Positions 45,324 through 55,384 are shown, counted from the first letter of the stretch. The stretch: DNA of 64,000 nucleotides from Bacteroidales bacterium (GCA_017620015.1 JAFZRE010000033.1:210530-274529), one strand, 5' to 3'. Numbers and translations are program-made. The notes: generated from the sequence alone by a model not told the origin.

Positions 45324-46223
45324 CTATTTCTTATCCTTTGTTGTATTTGCAACAGGTTCTGTTTTTCCTTTTTTCCAGTACTGCCTAACCACAAGTACGA
45401 TTCCGAATATTACAAAAGGTATGCTAAGGAGTTGTCCCATTGTGATAGGTGCATTCCAAATGAATTCGGCCTGTTCGGTCTTGGTGTATTCAATGAGGAA
45501 GCGGAAACCAAAAAGTACGATAAGGAACCATCCGAGAAATGTCCCATGTTTCCATCCTTTCACGCACTTGCTGTAAATCAAGAAGAATACAAAGAACATT
45601 GCAATATAGAAGAAAGCTTCGTACAATTGGGTCGGGTGACGTGCCACCATATAATCCGACAGACAGTCAACATTAAGGTCGGGACAAGCGCCATTTGCCG
45701 CAACGTATGCATTATCAAGGTCTTCCCAGTTGCGCATAAACTTAACGCCCCAAGGCAATGTCGTCGGAACACCAAGGATTTCGCTGTTGATAAAGTTTCC
45801 TACACGAACGAAAGCACCAGCCAACGGCACAACGACTGCTGTTTTGTCAATTGCTTCAAAATAAGGCATTTTAGAACGACGAGAATAAAGCCAGATAGCA
45901 ATAAGGATTCCGATAGCACCGCCATGACTTGCAAGTCCGCCTTCCCAAACCTTCAAAATTTCGAGCGGATGGCTGAGATAGTATCCGGGATTATAGAAAA
46001 AGCAATGTCCTAGCCTAAGACCGATTACACAACCCAATATTATGCATATTGCAAATTTGTCGGTTTGTTTCTGTTCGTAGCCTTCGTGTTTCATTATCCT
46101 GCCAAGCACAATGTAGCCTAGCAGAAAGCCAACAGCCAGAAGCAGTCCGTACCATCTTATTCCGTGTTCGCCGATTTGAAACATCACAGGGTCGGCATCC
46201 CATACAAAATATAAAAGGTTCAT
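45324..46223 (-). CDS. lgt: Prolipoprotein diacylglyceryl transferase
   Basis: Puts diacylglycerol on the lipobox cysteine of prolipoproteins at the inner membrane. 299 residues, seven membrane helices. Signatures: SHGGAIGIL (catalytic His region), the Lgt signature RVGNFINSEILG with its asparagine and glutamate, and ARHPTQLYEA. C-terminal tail is charged (KKGKTEPVANTTKDKK). Its product serves the lipoproteins predicted in this window (8378, 17264, 55389). Confidence 0.95.
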   Translation of the reverse strand: MNLLYFVWDADPVMFQIGEHGIRWYGLLLAVGFLLGYIVLGRIMKHEGYEQKQTDKFAICIILGCVIGLRLGHCFFYNPGYYLSHPLEILKVWEGGLASHGGAIGILIAIWLYSRRSKMPYFEAIDKTAVVVPLAGAFVRVGNFINSEILGVPTTLPWGVKFMRNWEDLDNAYVAANGACPDLNVDCLSDYMVARHPTQLYEAFFYIAMFFVFFLIYSKCVKGWKHGTFLGWFLIVLFGFRFLIEYTKTEQAEFIWNAPITMGQLLSIPFVIFGIVLVVRQYWKKGKTEPVANTTKDKK

Positions 46224-46280
46224 CTGAATGAATTTTTGCGATGCAAAATTAAAGATTTATTTTGAAACGGATATAACGCA

Positions 46281-46811
46281 TTAAATCTCTTCAACCTTAG
46301 GATCTGGACCATATTTATTCTCTCCTTCCTGACCTTTGAAACATCCGAATACGACCCATAAAGCAACGATGAACCAATCTATAATAGTTTCGATGACTAG
46401 AAACGTCACTTTTAAGGCAAACGAATCCACATGTATAATATCAACAATCGGAGACACAATGGACAATAAGAAAAACAATGCCCAGTAACCACTCAAACCA
46501 ACATCATGCAATCTTCTTACAGTAACGGCATACCACGGCAAAATAGAGGCAACAGAAAATGCTATCAGCACATACGCGACAACCGACACCCAACCTTCTC
46601 CGTGAAATAAGAAGGCTAAATAATCAGAGCTACCAGAAACAATGTCGAAATAACCACAGTCAACACGTTGTACAATCAAACCAATTGCATATACAATTGA
46701 CAAAACCATACTGATAACGATACAAGCACAAGAAAATGACCAGTATTCCCTTCTTCTTGCTCTTCCCTTAAAGTCGGCATAATGTTTCCAACATTTTAAA
46801 AAGTACTTCAT
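46281..46811 (-). CDS. DUF805 membrane protein
   Basis: 176 residues, four membrane helices. The N-terminal FKGRARRREYWSF and the central AVTVRRLHDVGLSGYWAL are the DUF805 hallmarks. Family function is unknown. The C-terminus is charged (GENKYGPDPKVEEI). It sits between asnB and lgt on the same strand, 57 and 35 bases away. Confidence 0.88.
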   Translation of the reverse strand: MKYFLKCWKHYADFKGRARRREYWSFSCACIVISMVLSIVYAIGLIVQRVDCGYFDIVSGSSDYLAFLFHGEGWVSVVAYVLIAFSVASILPWYAVTVRRLHDVGLSGYWALFFLLSIVSPIVDIIHVDSFALKVTFLVIETIIDWFIVALWVVFGCFKGQEGENKYGPDPKVEEI

Positions 46812-46846
46812 AATATCAAATTTATAGTTTATTTATAATACATAAT

Positions 46847-48724
46847 TTACAAGTTCATATTCCTTTTCCACCACCACTGGAACACAATTAGCGCCCAGAC
46901 TTTTGCAGCAGCATCACCTACATTGTTACTGCGAAGGCGATTCTTAAGTTCCAATACTTCATTATAATTGAACAGGCCCTGCCCTTCTACAAACTTTTCC
47001 GACAGCAAGTCGTTCTCTATCAAGTCATAAAGTTCATTATTAAACCACTTCAACAGAGGCACTTCAAAACCGTGCTTACGACGGTTGAGAAGTTCGGGCG
47101 GGAAAAAGTCGGCAAAAGTCTCACGTAAAATCTTCTTACGCGATTGAGAATCAATCTTGTACGACGACGGCAGACACGACACATAATTGACAACAGTATG
47201 GTCGAGGAATGGCACACGCACTTCAAGGCTGTTAGCCATCGACATCATATCGACCTTTGTGAGCATATCTCCTTGAAGTACAAGATGCATATCGGCATAT
47301 AGCACATCATTCATATCGGAAAAATCCTTGCCAATGCACTGCGATTTGCGTTCCCCAAAGACAGTTCCGTCAACCTTGCACTTCAAAAGCCGGTCGGTAT
47401 AAGCATCGTCACCAATGCTTGCCCACCGCCAGTAACGTTCCGCATCGGAAAGCTTGTACCCCGAAGCAAACCTGTCGAGCTGACGGAATGTATTGGCAAT
47501 CTTTGAGTTGCGCGATTTCGGCATAATCTTCCACACAGGTGCGAATGCAGCTACGGTCTTTTCCTTCAACCCTGCATTCATAACACGCAGATGGGCAGAA
47601 TGCTTGTTGTAGCCAGAAAACAACTCGTCGGCGCCATCACCGCTAAGGGCAACTGTAACCTTGGTGCGCGTCAACTTGCTGAGTATGTCAACCGCAAGAG
47701 CCGACGAATCAGCAAATGGTTCGTCAAGATAATCAAGCGTATGCAAAATATTGTCAAGCAAATCCTTGCTACTTATCTTGAATGCAGTATGGTTCGTACC
47801 GAAACGTTTTGCTATGATTTCGGCACAGTCGGTCTCATCGAAATACTTGTTGTCTGAAAAACCGACAGAGAAAGTGTTCAACTTCGACGTAAACTGCGAA
47901 GCAAGTCCTGTAATTATCGAAGAGTCAATACCCCCGCTAAGGAAACAACCCAAAGGCACATCGGCAATCAGGCGACGTTGCACCGAAGCTGCCAGCAGTT
48001 CACGAAGTCTTTTCTTTGCAGTTTCGTAGTCATCGTCAATAGGACTTGTGCGTCGGTTTAGAATGCTGTAGTACGAATGTTCCTCAACCCCATCTGGTGT
48101 AATGCGCAGGAACGAACCAGGACGTAATTTGCGCGTATTCTTGAAAATACCCTGATTTGTAGGAATGTAGTTGAGTTGGAAATATGTTTTCAGCGCCTCG
48201 TTGTCAATCTCCTTTGGAATACCCATAGCAATGAGAGCCTTCATTTCCGAAGCGAACATAATTTTATCGTCGTCGCGATAGAGCACTACTGGATTGATTC
48301 CCATACGGTCGCGCACCACAAGGCACTCCTTTTTGCGGATATCGTAGAAAGCAAAAGCAAAACAGCCGTTCAACTTTTCAATGGCAGAACTACCATACTT
48401 AATCAACAGATACAAAAGGACTTCGGTGTCAGACTTAGATGTAAACTTAACGCCATCGGCAATAAGTTCTTCGCGGAAATCGTTGTGATTGTAAAACTCA
48501 CCGTTGAATACCAACACATAGTTACCAGAAGCATCCATAAACGGCTGACTGCCAGCATCAGAAGTGTCGATAATGGAAAGACGTGTATGGCCCAGAGCCA
48601 CATTGTCCCTGACAAAAAATCCATTGCTGTCGGGACCACGGCTTTCGAGAGAAGCAACCGCACTCTTTATCTTCGATTCCAGGTCAATGTCCTTGAAAGA
48701 ATATATTCCGGCAATTCCGCACAT
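46847..48724 (-). CDS. asnB: Asparagine synthase (glutamine-hydrolysing)
   Basis: 625 residues. N-terminal Ntn glutaminase with catalytic Cys2 (MCGIAGIYSF), ESRGPDSNG, and the FNGEFYNH loop; C-terminal ATP pyrophosphatase synthase domain with LSGGIDSSIITGL, VALSGDGADELFSGY and VRVPFLDH. The length is close to the long AsnB class, often found in polysaccharide or peptide clusters, but here it is a free-standing gene. It makes asparagine or amidates a related acid. Confidence 0.93.
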   Translation of the reverse strand: MCGIAGIYSFKDIDLESKIKSAVASLESRGPDSNGFFVRDNVALGHTRLSIIDTSDAGSQPFMDASGNYVLVFNGEFYNHNDFREELIADGVKFTSKSDTEVLLYLLIKYGSSAIEKLNGCFAFAFYDIRKKECLVVRDRMGINPVVLYRDDDKIMFASEMKALIAMGIPKEIDNEALKTYFQLNYIPTNQGIFKNTRKLRPGSFLRITPDGVEEHSYYSILNRRTSPIDDDYETAKKRLRELLAASVQRRLIADVPLGCFLSGGIDSSIITGLASQFTSKLNTFSVGFSDNKYFDETDCAEIIAKRFGTNHTAFKISSKDLLDNILHTLDYLDEPFADSSALAVDILSKLTRTKVTVALSGDGADELFSGYNKHSAHLRVMNAGLKEKTVAAFAPVWKIMPKSRNSKIANTFRQLDRFASGYKLSDAERYWRWASIGDDAYTDRLLKCKVDGTVFGERKSQCIGKDFSDMNDVLYADMHLVLQGDMLTKVDMMSMANSLEVRVPFLDHTVVNYVSCLPSSYKIDSQSRKKILRETFADFFPPELLNRRKHGFEVPLLKWFNNELYDLIENDLLSEKFVEGQGLFNYNEVLELKNRLRSNNVGDAAAKVWALIVFQWWWKRNMNL

Positions 48725-48897
48725 ATAATGTTTCTAAGTTTAACTTCGTTGAGGGCTTCGCCGTTCTATGCCTACGGCGTTTCTGGGTTTCTAGTTGTTT
48801 TGGACTAACAGTCCCGCAGTCTCACAGTCTAACGGTCTTGCAGACTGCTAGACTGGTCTTCTGCTAGACTTTCTGCCTTTTAGCCCATTATCCATTG
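48725..48897. repeat. Intergenic word-repeat tract (aminopeptidase-asnB gap)
   Basis: GCCGTTCTATGCC...GGCGTTTCTGGGTTTC, CAGTCTCACAGTCTAACGGTC, GACTGCTAGACTGGTCTTCTGC and CCCATTATCCATTGT occur in the same order as in 13600-13750. GACTGGTCTTCTGCTAGAC is identical in the two tracts. Confidence 0.8.
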
Positions 48898-50280
48898 TTA
48901 ATTCTCTGGTGCGAACATCGGATCCCAAGGCGGAAGAACGATTGGCTTCTGGTCGAGCATCTTCTGGACATCGCCACTCAAGTACTTCTTGTTCACAACG
49001 ATACGGAACATATACTCGTTGAACCACTCATCTGTGAAGGTAAGGTAACCATTGTGTCCGTAAGATGAACCCCACGAGTTTTCGAACTGCCACTTTGTTG
49101 GAACATCCTTATCGTCAACATCCACAGCAACAAGCAGCATTGCATGAGACGAACCACTGTCGAAAGTCCTGATTCTCGTAGCCTTATCCATTCCAAACTT
49201 CATTCCTAGCAATGACTCAAAATCAAAGTTGTTGACATCCAAAGTACCATCGTTCTTACTGAGGAACTTCGCGACATCGCACGACGAATACAATGGTTCC
49301 TTATCCTTAAGACTTGCCAGAGCAGCCTTCTTCAGTTCGTCAGCCGGGAGATTTACATACAACCAGTTCTTGCCTTCGAGAACATTACGGTCAAATTCAA
49401 TTTCGTAAACCTTATTGTATTCACGTGACGGGTCGTTCATCAGCATAACATAGTCGGAAGTCTTGTAGTTCGGGAAAAACTCCTTGAAAAACGACATCGG
49501 AGTGTAGTCTTTATAGGCCTCTTCCTTCTCAAAGCGATACTTGAACTCAGTTGGAGGTTCACCAAGGAACAGAACCAAATAACGATAAACTTCACAGAGC
49601 ATATTGAACTTCATCTCGTCGATTTTCTTCGGAGCCAATTTCTGAGCCTTAGCATCACGAAGTTGCATTGCATCCTCGCGCAACTTACGCGACAACAACA
49701 GGTTTAGCCACGAAGTGTTGTTTGAATGGTAAGTTTCTGGCATTACAGTATTCGGCACAAGTCCGTACTTTTCTACCAAGTTTGCAAACGAATTCCAAAC
49801 GCCGCCATCTCCTATCGGGTTATGCAAGGCCCATTCGTTTGTCCTGTCGTCCAATGGCTTATCGGCATTCTGGAGAATAATTTCAAGGAAGAGATTCGAT
49901 TTCTCAAACATATCCCAGAAATACAGATAGTTCTGCGAAAATTCAAAACCGCCAAGGTCCTTGTCCTTGATAATCTGAGGACGCAAAGAACTCAAGCCAG
50001 TAAACATCCAGCATCTGCCAGAACTTTTTTGGTCGCAAATGCCCTTTACATCGGCCTTATACTTGAACTGATGGTCGGCCTTGCCAACAACATCGCGGTT
50101 CACAGCCAAACTGCGTATATCATTGTTCGACAGTGCATTGCGAATGCCTTTGTCGGCTTCCGACTTCTGCTTGTAATTGTCACGGATGCTGTTAACAACA
50201 TCTTCGGTCAAATTCTTGGTGTTCTGGGCAAATAAAGCCGAACCCAAAGCCAAGAATGTAATAATCAAAAGTTTTCTCAT
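48898..50280 (-). CDS. Secreted aminopeptidase C / bleomycin hydrolase-like protease (C1B)
   Basis: 460 residues. Papain-fold aminopeptidase: DQKSSGRCWMFTGLSSLRPQ (Cys90), SSHAMLLVAVDVDDKD (His), ENSWGSSYG (Asn). Unlike the cytoplasmic PepC of lactic bacteria it begins with a signal peptide (MRKLLIITFLALGSALFAQ), so it acts in the periplasm or outside. Together with the dipeptidyl peptidase it suits a peptide-scavenging lifestyle. Confidence 0.92.
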   Translation of the reverse strand: MRKLLIITFLALGSALFAQNTKNLTEDVVNSIRDNYKQKSEADKGIRNALSNNDIRSLAVNRDVVGKADHQFKYKADVKGICDQKSSGRCWMFTGLSSLRPQIIKDKDLGGFEFSQNYLYFWDMFEKSNLFLEIILQNADKPLDDRTNEWALHNPIGDGGVWNSFANLVEKYGLVPNTVMPETYHSNNTSWLNLLLSRKLREDAMQLRDAKAQKLAPKKIDEMKFNMLCEVYRYLVLFLGEPPTEFKYRFEKEEAYKDYTPMSFFKEFFPNYKTSDYVMLMNDPSREYNKVYEIEFDRNVLEGKNWLYVNLPADELKKAALASLKDKEPLYSSCDVAKFLSKNDGTLDVNNFDFESLLGMKFGMDKATRIRTFDSGSSHAMLLVAVDVDDKDVPTKWQFENSWGSSYGHNGYLTFTDEWFNEYMFRIVVNKKYLSGDVQKMLDQKPIVLPPWDPMFAPEN

Positions 50281-50530
50281 ATCTAATAATTTTTTGTTTC
50301 TAAGTTTATGCGGCTTCGCCGTTTCTAAGTTTCTATGTTTAATGGGCTAACGCCCGTTTCTATGTTTCGCTGGCTGAGCGTAGTCGAAGCCGAGATTTAC
50401 GGCGCTTTGCTCAGGGAGCGGCTAATATTGTTTTTAGTGTCCTACGGACAGAAATCCAACAAATTATTTTCAAATCAAACAAATGTATTTGAACAATTAC
50501 TTGCTTCGCTTCGTGAGCTAAAGGTTTGTA
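50281..50530. repeat. Word repeats and a short family A repeat (copy 3)
   Basis: 50290-50340 repeats GTTTCTAAGTTT and CGGCTTCGCCGTTTC. 50367-50423 is a short relative of repeat family A (TCGCTGGCTGAGCG...TGCTCAGGGAGCGG), whose ends are mutually complementary. A GCTTCGTGAGC palindrome lies near 50508 and recurs in family B at 31455. Confidence 0.72.
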
Positions 50531-51928
50531 TCAATTTGTTTTATTTCTCGCGCAGCGACTTCCATTGTTTTTTCTCTTTGTTTCAGTTTGCGAATTTACA
50601 GAATCAATGTCTTTTTTATTGCAAAAACGAATTAGTTTTTTCAACAGGTCAAAATTAGTGCATATCAAAATCGAGAACAACATAAACGGCATAACGGGAA
50701 TTTTGTACCTCACCAAAGCCCCCAGATTGGGCGTTGTCATCCCGATTAACGCATACAAAACAAGCATAAAGCAAAAAGTGAACAAAACAAATCTAAATTG
50801 ATTATTATCAATTTGTTTAAACCTAATACACATTAACAAAAACAACAGAAGAAATACTATGTTTTCGACACAGCACACCAGCTTCACAAACGAATCCACC
50901 TCCGTAACAAACGGTCTTAAAAGCGTATTTATGTATGCTGGGACAAGCGCCGTGACAAAACTAACAAATGTTGGCTCCAACTCTTTGATTTCTATATTAC
51001 TCCCCGAGTAATTAGCCTCACTATTTACCATGTTGATAAAATCGTGCTGCTTCTTCACTATCGTATCGACTAAATCGTAGCCGAAAATCTTCCCGCTGAA
51101 GAAAAACAACACCACAACCAAAGCAAACACAGCCATGGACGACACCAGCAGCTTTTTTGCGCCGAACTTCGACGGCACGGAAAACACTACCAATCCCGGC
51201 AGCAACGCCAGCAAGACATAAAATTTTGTCAAGAATAGAAGCAACGCAGCCACAAGTACAACCAACAGTTTGACTATACCAAACTTACGCCACAATGCCG
51301 TCCAAGAAAACATCAGCAGCCCCACGGAAAACATCACAAGGCACTCCTTCAGCATTCCAGACGACCAGAACACAACGCTCGGCACAAGGAAAGCTGCCAC
51401 AATTGCCGCCCATCGTCGTCCACCAGCAAATCCGAGCATAGCCAACGCTAACAAATACGAACCACAAAACGCCACAAACGCGCTGATTATCAAGCCAAGC
51501 CAAAGGTTGCCCTGTGTAAAAAGATCGAGAATTGCATTGTAGCGAATTATCGTACGATTGTCGTTCAAAAGACCATAATTCCACGCTTTGTACCAAAAAT
51601 CAGTCTTATCGTAATAATGCTTCAACTGTGGTTCGTCTGCGCAAATTCCCGAAACCATCTTGAAATAGTCGGCAGGATTTTCCTCAATAGCAGAGTACAG
51701 CACTAGTCCATCGCAATAGTAGTTAAACACATCTGATTTCTTATAGTCGTTGTATGCAATTCTATACACGCCAACCAACACAAATGCAGCCACCAACTTT
51801 GTTGCGAAAAGCAACAACAGCCACTTCGGGGCCAAACCCAGCCTGCGGAACACCTTCAACTTGCATATCATGAAGCAGAAGATTGTCACAAAAGCCAAGC
51901 CTAACAATATGGTTACCAAAAGATTCAT
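50531..51928 (-). CDS. Polytopic membrane protein, GT-C glycosyltransferase-like
   Basis: 465 residues with about ten hydrophobic segments and a long extracytoplasmic loop (residues 65-125: DVFNYYCDGLVLYSAIEENP... DFWYKAWNYGLLNDNRTI). The loop plus many helices resembles lipid-linked sugar transferases or polymerases, but no signature is clear. The stop/start overlap with the upstream gene (TCAT at 51925-51928) ties it to the TPR-membrane protein. It could be a partner in envelope glycan or protein glycosylation. Confidence 0.7.
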   Translation of the reverse strand: MNLLVTILLGLAFVTIFCFMICKLKVFRRLGLAPKWLLLLFATKLVAAFVLVGVYRIAYNDYKKSDVFNYYCDGLVLYSAIEENPADYFKMVSGICADEPQLKHYYDKTDFWYKAWNYGLLNDNRTIIRYNAILDLFTQGNLWLGLIISAFVAFCGSYLLALAMLGFAGGRRWAAIVAAFLVPSVVFWSSGMLKECLVMFSVGLLMFSWTALWRKFGIVKLLVVLVAALLLFLTKFYVLLALLPGLVVFSVPSKFGAKKLLVSSMAVFALVVVLFFFSGKIFGYDLVDTIVKKQHDFINMVNSEANYSGSNIEIKELEPTFVSFVTALVPAYINTLLRPFVTEVDSFVKLVCCVENIVFLLLFLLMCIRFKQIDNNQFRFVLFTFCFMLVLYALIGMTTPNLGALVRYKIPVMPFMLFSILICTNFDLLKKLIRFCNKKDIDSVNSQTETKRKNNGSRCARNKTN

Positions 51929-54276
51929 TTGCCGTTATCGTTTTGTTGCATTTGCAATTGTTCACCTCGCTGCTGCATTCTCTCTGCCGTCCGCAAATCG
52001 CCACGAAGACTATAAACATAAGCCAAATTGAAATATGCAACATAATTGTTCGGATTGCGCTCCAATGCACTGTTAAAATACTGTTCCGCTTCGTCGTACC
52101 TATTCAACTGGCACATAGCCACGGCCGTATAGAAATATCCGTCATCGTGATTTGGGTTGACCTCAATCGCCTTCCGTCCGCATTCAACGACATCGCTCCA
52201 CTTGCCGAGCGCCACAAGCGACTTCAACTTGCCGGAATATGCCACAAACAGGTAAGGGAACTGTTCGATAGCCTTGTCGTACATTTTCACCGACTCCTCA
52301 ATGCAACGCAATCTGTCTTCAGCGCTATACACTTCACTCTTAGATGCTTCCGAATAGCAGAAACCAAGATTATAGTAAATTTCGGGGCGGGTGGAATCAC
52401 GCTCAATCTCCTGAATATAATACATCATAGCGGTATCGTAGATGCCAAGTTCGTAATACGAATTTCCAACCTTGAAATACGAATCATAAATATTACCACC
52501 CAAATTCAGAACCTCCGAATAGCAGTCCTTTGCCTTCTGGTAATCGCCATTATCGTATGCAGCTTCTGCTCTATTATAATACGCAAGTCCATCATACGGA
52601 AATAATTCAATAGATTTATCTAAATAATAAATTGAAGTATCTGAATAATGCCTATCGGGATAATAATGACTGAGACGCAAGTAGCAGAAACCAAGTCTTT
52701 CGTAGCACTCACTGTAATCCGGATTAATATCAATCGCACTTCTGTAAATGGAAATAGACTCCCATATATTGTCATAAAACGCCACAGAATCAACGCCTTC
52801 CGACTGCAACGCTTCATCGCGAACCGCATCACCCAAGTAGAATTTTATTCGCGCACTGCCAGGAACCTTCGGAGCATCAGCCTTGTAGAGTGTATAGGGG
52901 TCTTTCCAGTCTGCAGCACGAAGAACAGTTTTTGTCGAGAACAAACATACCACAACCAGACATAACGCAATCATTGTCACCGACTTCGCTCCTTTTCCCA
53001 ATTCTGCCACATCGACTTTCAGCAACTTCGCCAATGCCTCCACAAAAACTATCGCTGTAGCCAGCACAGGCACAAACAGAAACCTATCGGCAAACGACGA
53101 ACCTATAAGATAAACGGTATTGGAATAAATGCTCATCGTCGTTACCCAAAAGAGAATACAGAACACGAAAATATTCCTTTCTTTTCTTATAAATAAACTA
53201 TAAATAACATAGATAAGCATTATTACATAAAGTATAAATACAAGTAAAAATCGCCAATCCAAAAGCCCGACATACGGCAGTTCGGCAAACGAATAATCGC
53301 ACGACTGCATATAAGGCACAAAGGCAAGCAACAGGTATTTCCCCATGAGCCACACCGCACTACCAAGACGAATATCCAAAGGCTGGTCGGCAAGGTAGTT
53401 CTGCATTAGTGTCACATACGAACTATGGTAATCGTGCCAAACCGACAAAACAGCATATCTCATTCCGAGATAAACTCCTGTGGATAAAATTAAAACAAAT
53501 ACTATATTAATGTATGGCTTTAAGTTTGTAAATAACGTAGATTTTGCCTTTTCAACCTTTTTCCCCTTTGGTTTTGCTGTAGTTTTGGCAACTTCAACCT
53601 GCTTCTTTTCACCGAAGAAATACACGACAAGCGGAATTGCGACAAGTGCAGTAATAGCACTTTCCTTCGAGAAGAACGACAGTGTATAAGCCAAAAACAT
53701 CCACAACAGATTGATTTTCCGTCCGTTCTCAAAATATTTCAGAGCAGAAATCATTGCAAGCAGAAGGAACAGGAAGTAGCACAATTCGTCACGGCTCTTG
53801 ATATTTGCAACCACCTCGGTGTGCATTGGATTTGCCGTGAAAATCAATGTTATAAGCAAGGGAAATATCCATGACCTCCGCTTGAACATCATCCTTAGCA
53901 ACAAGAATAGCACAACGCTACAGACCGCATTCCACAACACATTCATAACATGGTAAAATGGGGTATTGTCGGGAGAAACCTCCCACTCCAACGCGAAAAG
54001 CAACTGAGACACAGGACGATACTGGAATGTTTCGGGCAGAAATTCGGCACCAGCCTGCGAATGGTTCATCATAATGTCCTTCCATCCCGAAATTCCTGCT
54101 GTAACGAACTTGTTATCCTTGAACAGAAAACTGTCATCGAGTACCCAGCCGTGATGAAAAGTGTTGGCATACAACATCATAGCAAACACAAAAACGAAAG
54201 CACACACACCTAAATCAATCAATTTGCTGCGTTTGCCATCATTTACATAATGTAGTCTATCTGTAGCGTCAAGCAT
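51925..54276 (-). CDS. TMTC-like membrane protein with C-terminal TPR repeats
   Basis: 783 residues from the ATG at 54274-54276 (MLDATDRLHYVN); a longer open frame to 54336 includes 20 poor residues. The N-terminal 480 residues hold about eleven membrane helices with an early DD motif (HGWVLDDSFLFKDN), as in GT-C protein O-mannosyltransferases of the TMTC/DUF1736 type. The last 300 residues are TPRs (YYNRAEAAYDNGDYQKAKDCYSEVL; YYNLGFCYSEAS; YFNLAYVYSLRG). Likely a lipid-sugar-dependent transferase on the periplasmic side. Possibly first gene of a two-gene operon. Confidence 0.78.
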   Translation of the reverse strand: MLDATDRLHYVNDGKRSKLIDLGVCAFVFVFAMMLYANTFHHGWVLDDSFLFKDNKFVTAGISGWKDIMMNHSQAGAEFLPETFQYRPVSQLLFALEWEVSPDNTPFYHVMNVLWNAVCSVVLFLLLRMMFKRRSWIFPLLITLIFTANPMHTEVVANIKSRDELCYFLFLLLAMISALKYFENGRKINLLWMFLAYTLSFFSKESAITALVAIPLVVYFFGEKKQVEVAKTTAKPKGKKVEKAKSTLFTNLKPYINIVFVLILSTGVYLGMRYAVLSVWHDYHSSYVTLMQNYLADQPLDIRLGSAVWLMGKYLLLAFVPYMQSCDYSFAELPYVGLLDWRFLLVFILYVIMLIYVIYSLFIRKERNIFVFCILFWVTTMSIYSNTVYLIGSSFADRFLFVPVLATAIVFVEALAKLLKVDVAELGKGAKSVTMIALCLVVVCLFSTKTVLRAADWKDPYTLYKADAPKVPGSARIKFYLGDAVRDEALQSEGVDSVAFYDNIWESISIYRSAIDINPDYSECYERLGFCYLRLSHYYPDRHYSDTSIYYLDKSIELFPYDGLAYYNRAEAAYDNGDYQKAKDCYSEVLNLGGNIYDSYFKVGNSYYELGIYDTAMMYYIQEIERDSTRPEIYYNLGFCYSEASKSEVYSAEDRLRCIEESVKMYDKAIEQFPYLFVAYSGKLKSLVALGKWSDVVECGRKAIEVNPNHDDGYFYTAVAMCQLNRYDEAEQYFNSALERNPNNYVAYFNLAYVYSLRGDLRTAERMQQRGEQLQMQQNDNGK

Positions 54277-54294
54277 AGTCAACTCAAATCGGCG

Positions 54295-54302
54295 CAAAGT
54301 TA
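54295..54302 (-). promoter_or_regulatory. -7 element of the TPR-membrane protein gene
   Basis: TAACTTTG on the minus strand, 18 bases before the chosen start at 54276, supporting it over the longer frame. Confidence 0.45.
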
Positions 54303-54310
54303 ACAAGTTT

Positions 54311-54344
54311 TTTGCGTATTGTATCCAAATAAGCATTACTTTTG
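54311..54344 (+). promoter_or_regulatory. Promoter of the MauE/DoxX-thioredoxin gene
   Basis: -33 TTTG (54311-54314), 22-base spacer, -7 TACTTTTG (54337-54344); leader about 25 bases. It diverges from the promoter at 54295-54302 and overlaps its -33 region. Confidence 0.55.
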
Positions 54345-54370
54345 TACCTCAAAATTTCAATGTTATAGTA

Positions 54371-55384
54371 ATGAAAGCGAAAAAAATAATCTTTACCATC
54401 ATCAGTGTGGCAATAGGTTTGTTCTTCATTGTTTCCGCTGTTCTCAAGATATTTACAATCAAGGAGTTTGAACTTTACATATATAGTTACGGAATATTCA
54501 ACTACACGCTCTGCACCCTGTTTGCCCGCTGCCTGATTGCATTTGAAATGTGCGTAGGCCTGTGTCTTGCGCTAAAATGGTGGTACAGACTCGCTTGGTG
54601 GCTGATGCAACTATCACTTCTAGGTTTTACCGTTTTCCTAATCTTCGCACAACTCCGTGGCGATGCAAATTGCCACTGCATGGGCGACTTCGTGGAACTG
54701 AACCCGTTGCAGTCGATGATTAAGAACTTTGTGATAATGGCACTTCTCCTTGTCGTAAGGAATCAGGAAAACTGGAATTTCAGGTTCGAAAAGATAGTGA
54801 AACCATTGTTTGTCATCATAGTAGCAGCTATACCATTCATCGTTGTTCCTCCCGAAGTACTATACAACAAAATATACTCAAGCGACAGAAACATAAACAC
54901 GCCAATATTCGAAAAGGCTTTGGCAGACAGCACCTTCTACAAATGCTACCCAATTATACGTCCAAACTACGAATACGACTCTACAACCTTCGTCACCGAA
55001 GACAAACCTTTGGAACTTACTGGACATAATGTACTTATGTTCGCCCATGCAGGCTGCAAGTACTGTCGCGAAGGAGCAAAAAGAATGTCATTGTTCTTCC
55101 GAGAGAACAGATTGGACAGGACAAGATGCAAAGTACTGATATTCGGAAACTTCCCGCCATTAAGCACCTACGATTTCATCAAGGGAACCGAAGCATACGG
55201 ATTCGAATACCGCGAAATAGACCCCATCACATCACTCGACATCGTTGATGGAGAGTTCCCTACATTTATATTAACACAGGACGACAGCATAGTAAAATCG
55301 TTCGACCTGTGGGGACTAGAAGAGAGCACGATAAAGGAATTCCTCGAAGATAACACAGAACCTATTATTAACAATAACAAATAA
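54371..55384 (+). CDS. MauE/DoxX-type membrane protein with C-terminal thioredoxin-like domain
   Basis: 337 residues. Four N-terminal membrane helices of the DoxX/MauE type (residues 1-160) include a CHCMGD loop after helix 3, comparable to the CGCFG motif of MauE-like proteins. A fifth helix follows, then an extracytoplasmic domain with HAGCKYCREGAKRM (CxxC) and a cis-proline-like EFPTF, a thioredoxin fold. Probable role: disulfide reduction or electron transfer across the inner membrane. Four bases before the ferredoxin lipoprotein gene. Confidence 0.78.
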   Translation: MKAKKIIFTIISVAIGLFFIVSAVLKIFTIKEFELYIYSYGIFNYTLCTLFARCLIAFEMCVGLCLALKWWYRLAWWLMQLSLLGFTVFLIFAQLRGDANCHCMGDFVELNPLQSMIKNFVIMALLLVVRNQENWNFRFEKIVKPLFVIIVAAIPFIVVPPEVLYNKIYSSDRNINTPIFEKALADSTFYKCYPIIRPNYEYDSTTFVTEDKPLELTGHNVLMFAHAGCKYCREGAKRMSLFFRENRLDRTRCKVLIFGNFPPLSTYDFIKGTEAYGFEYREIDPITSLDIVDGEFPTFILTQDDSIVKSFDLWGLEESTIKEFLEDNTEPIINNNK

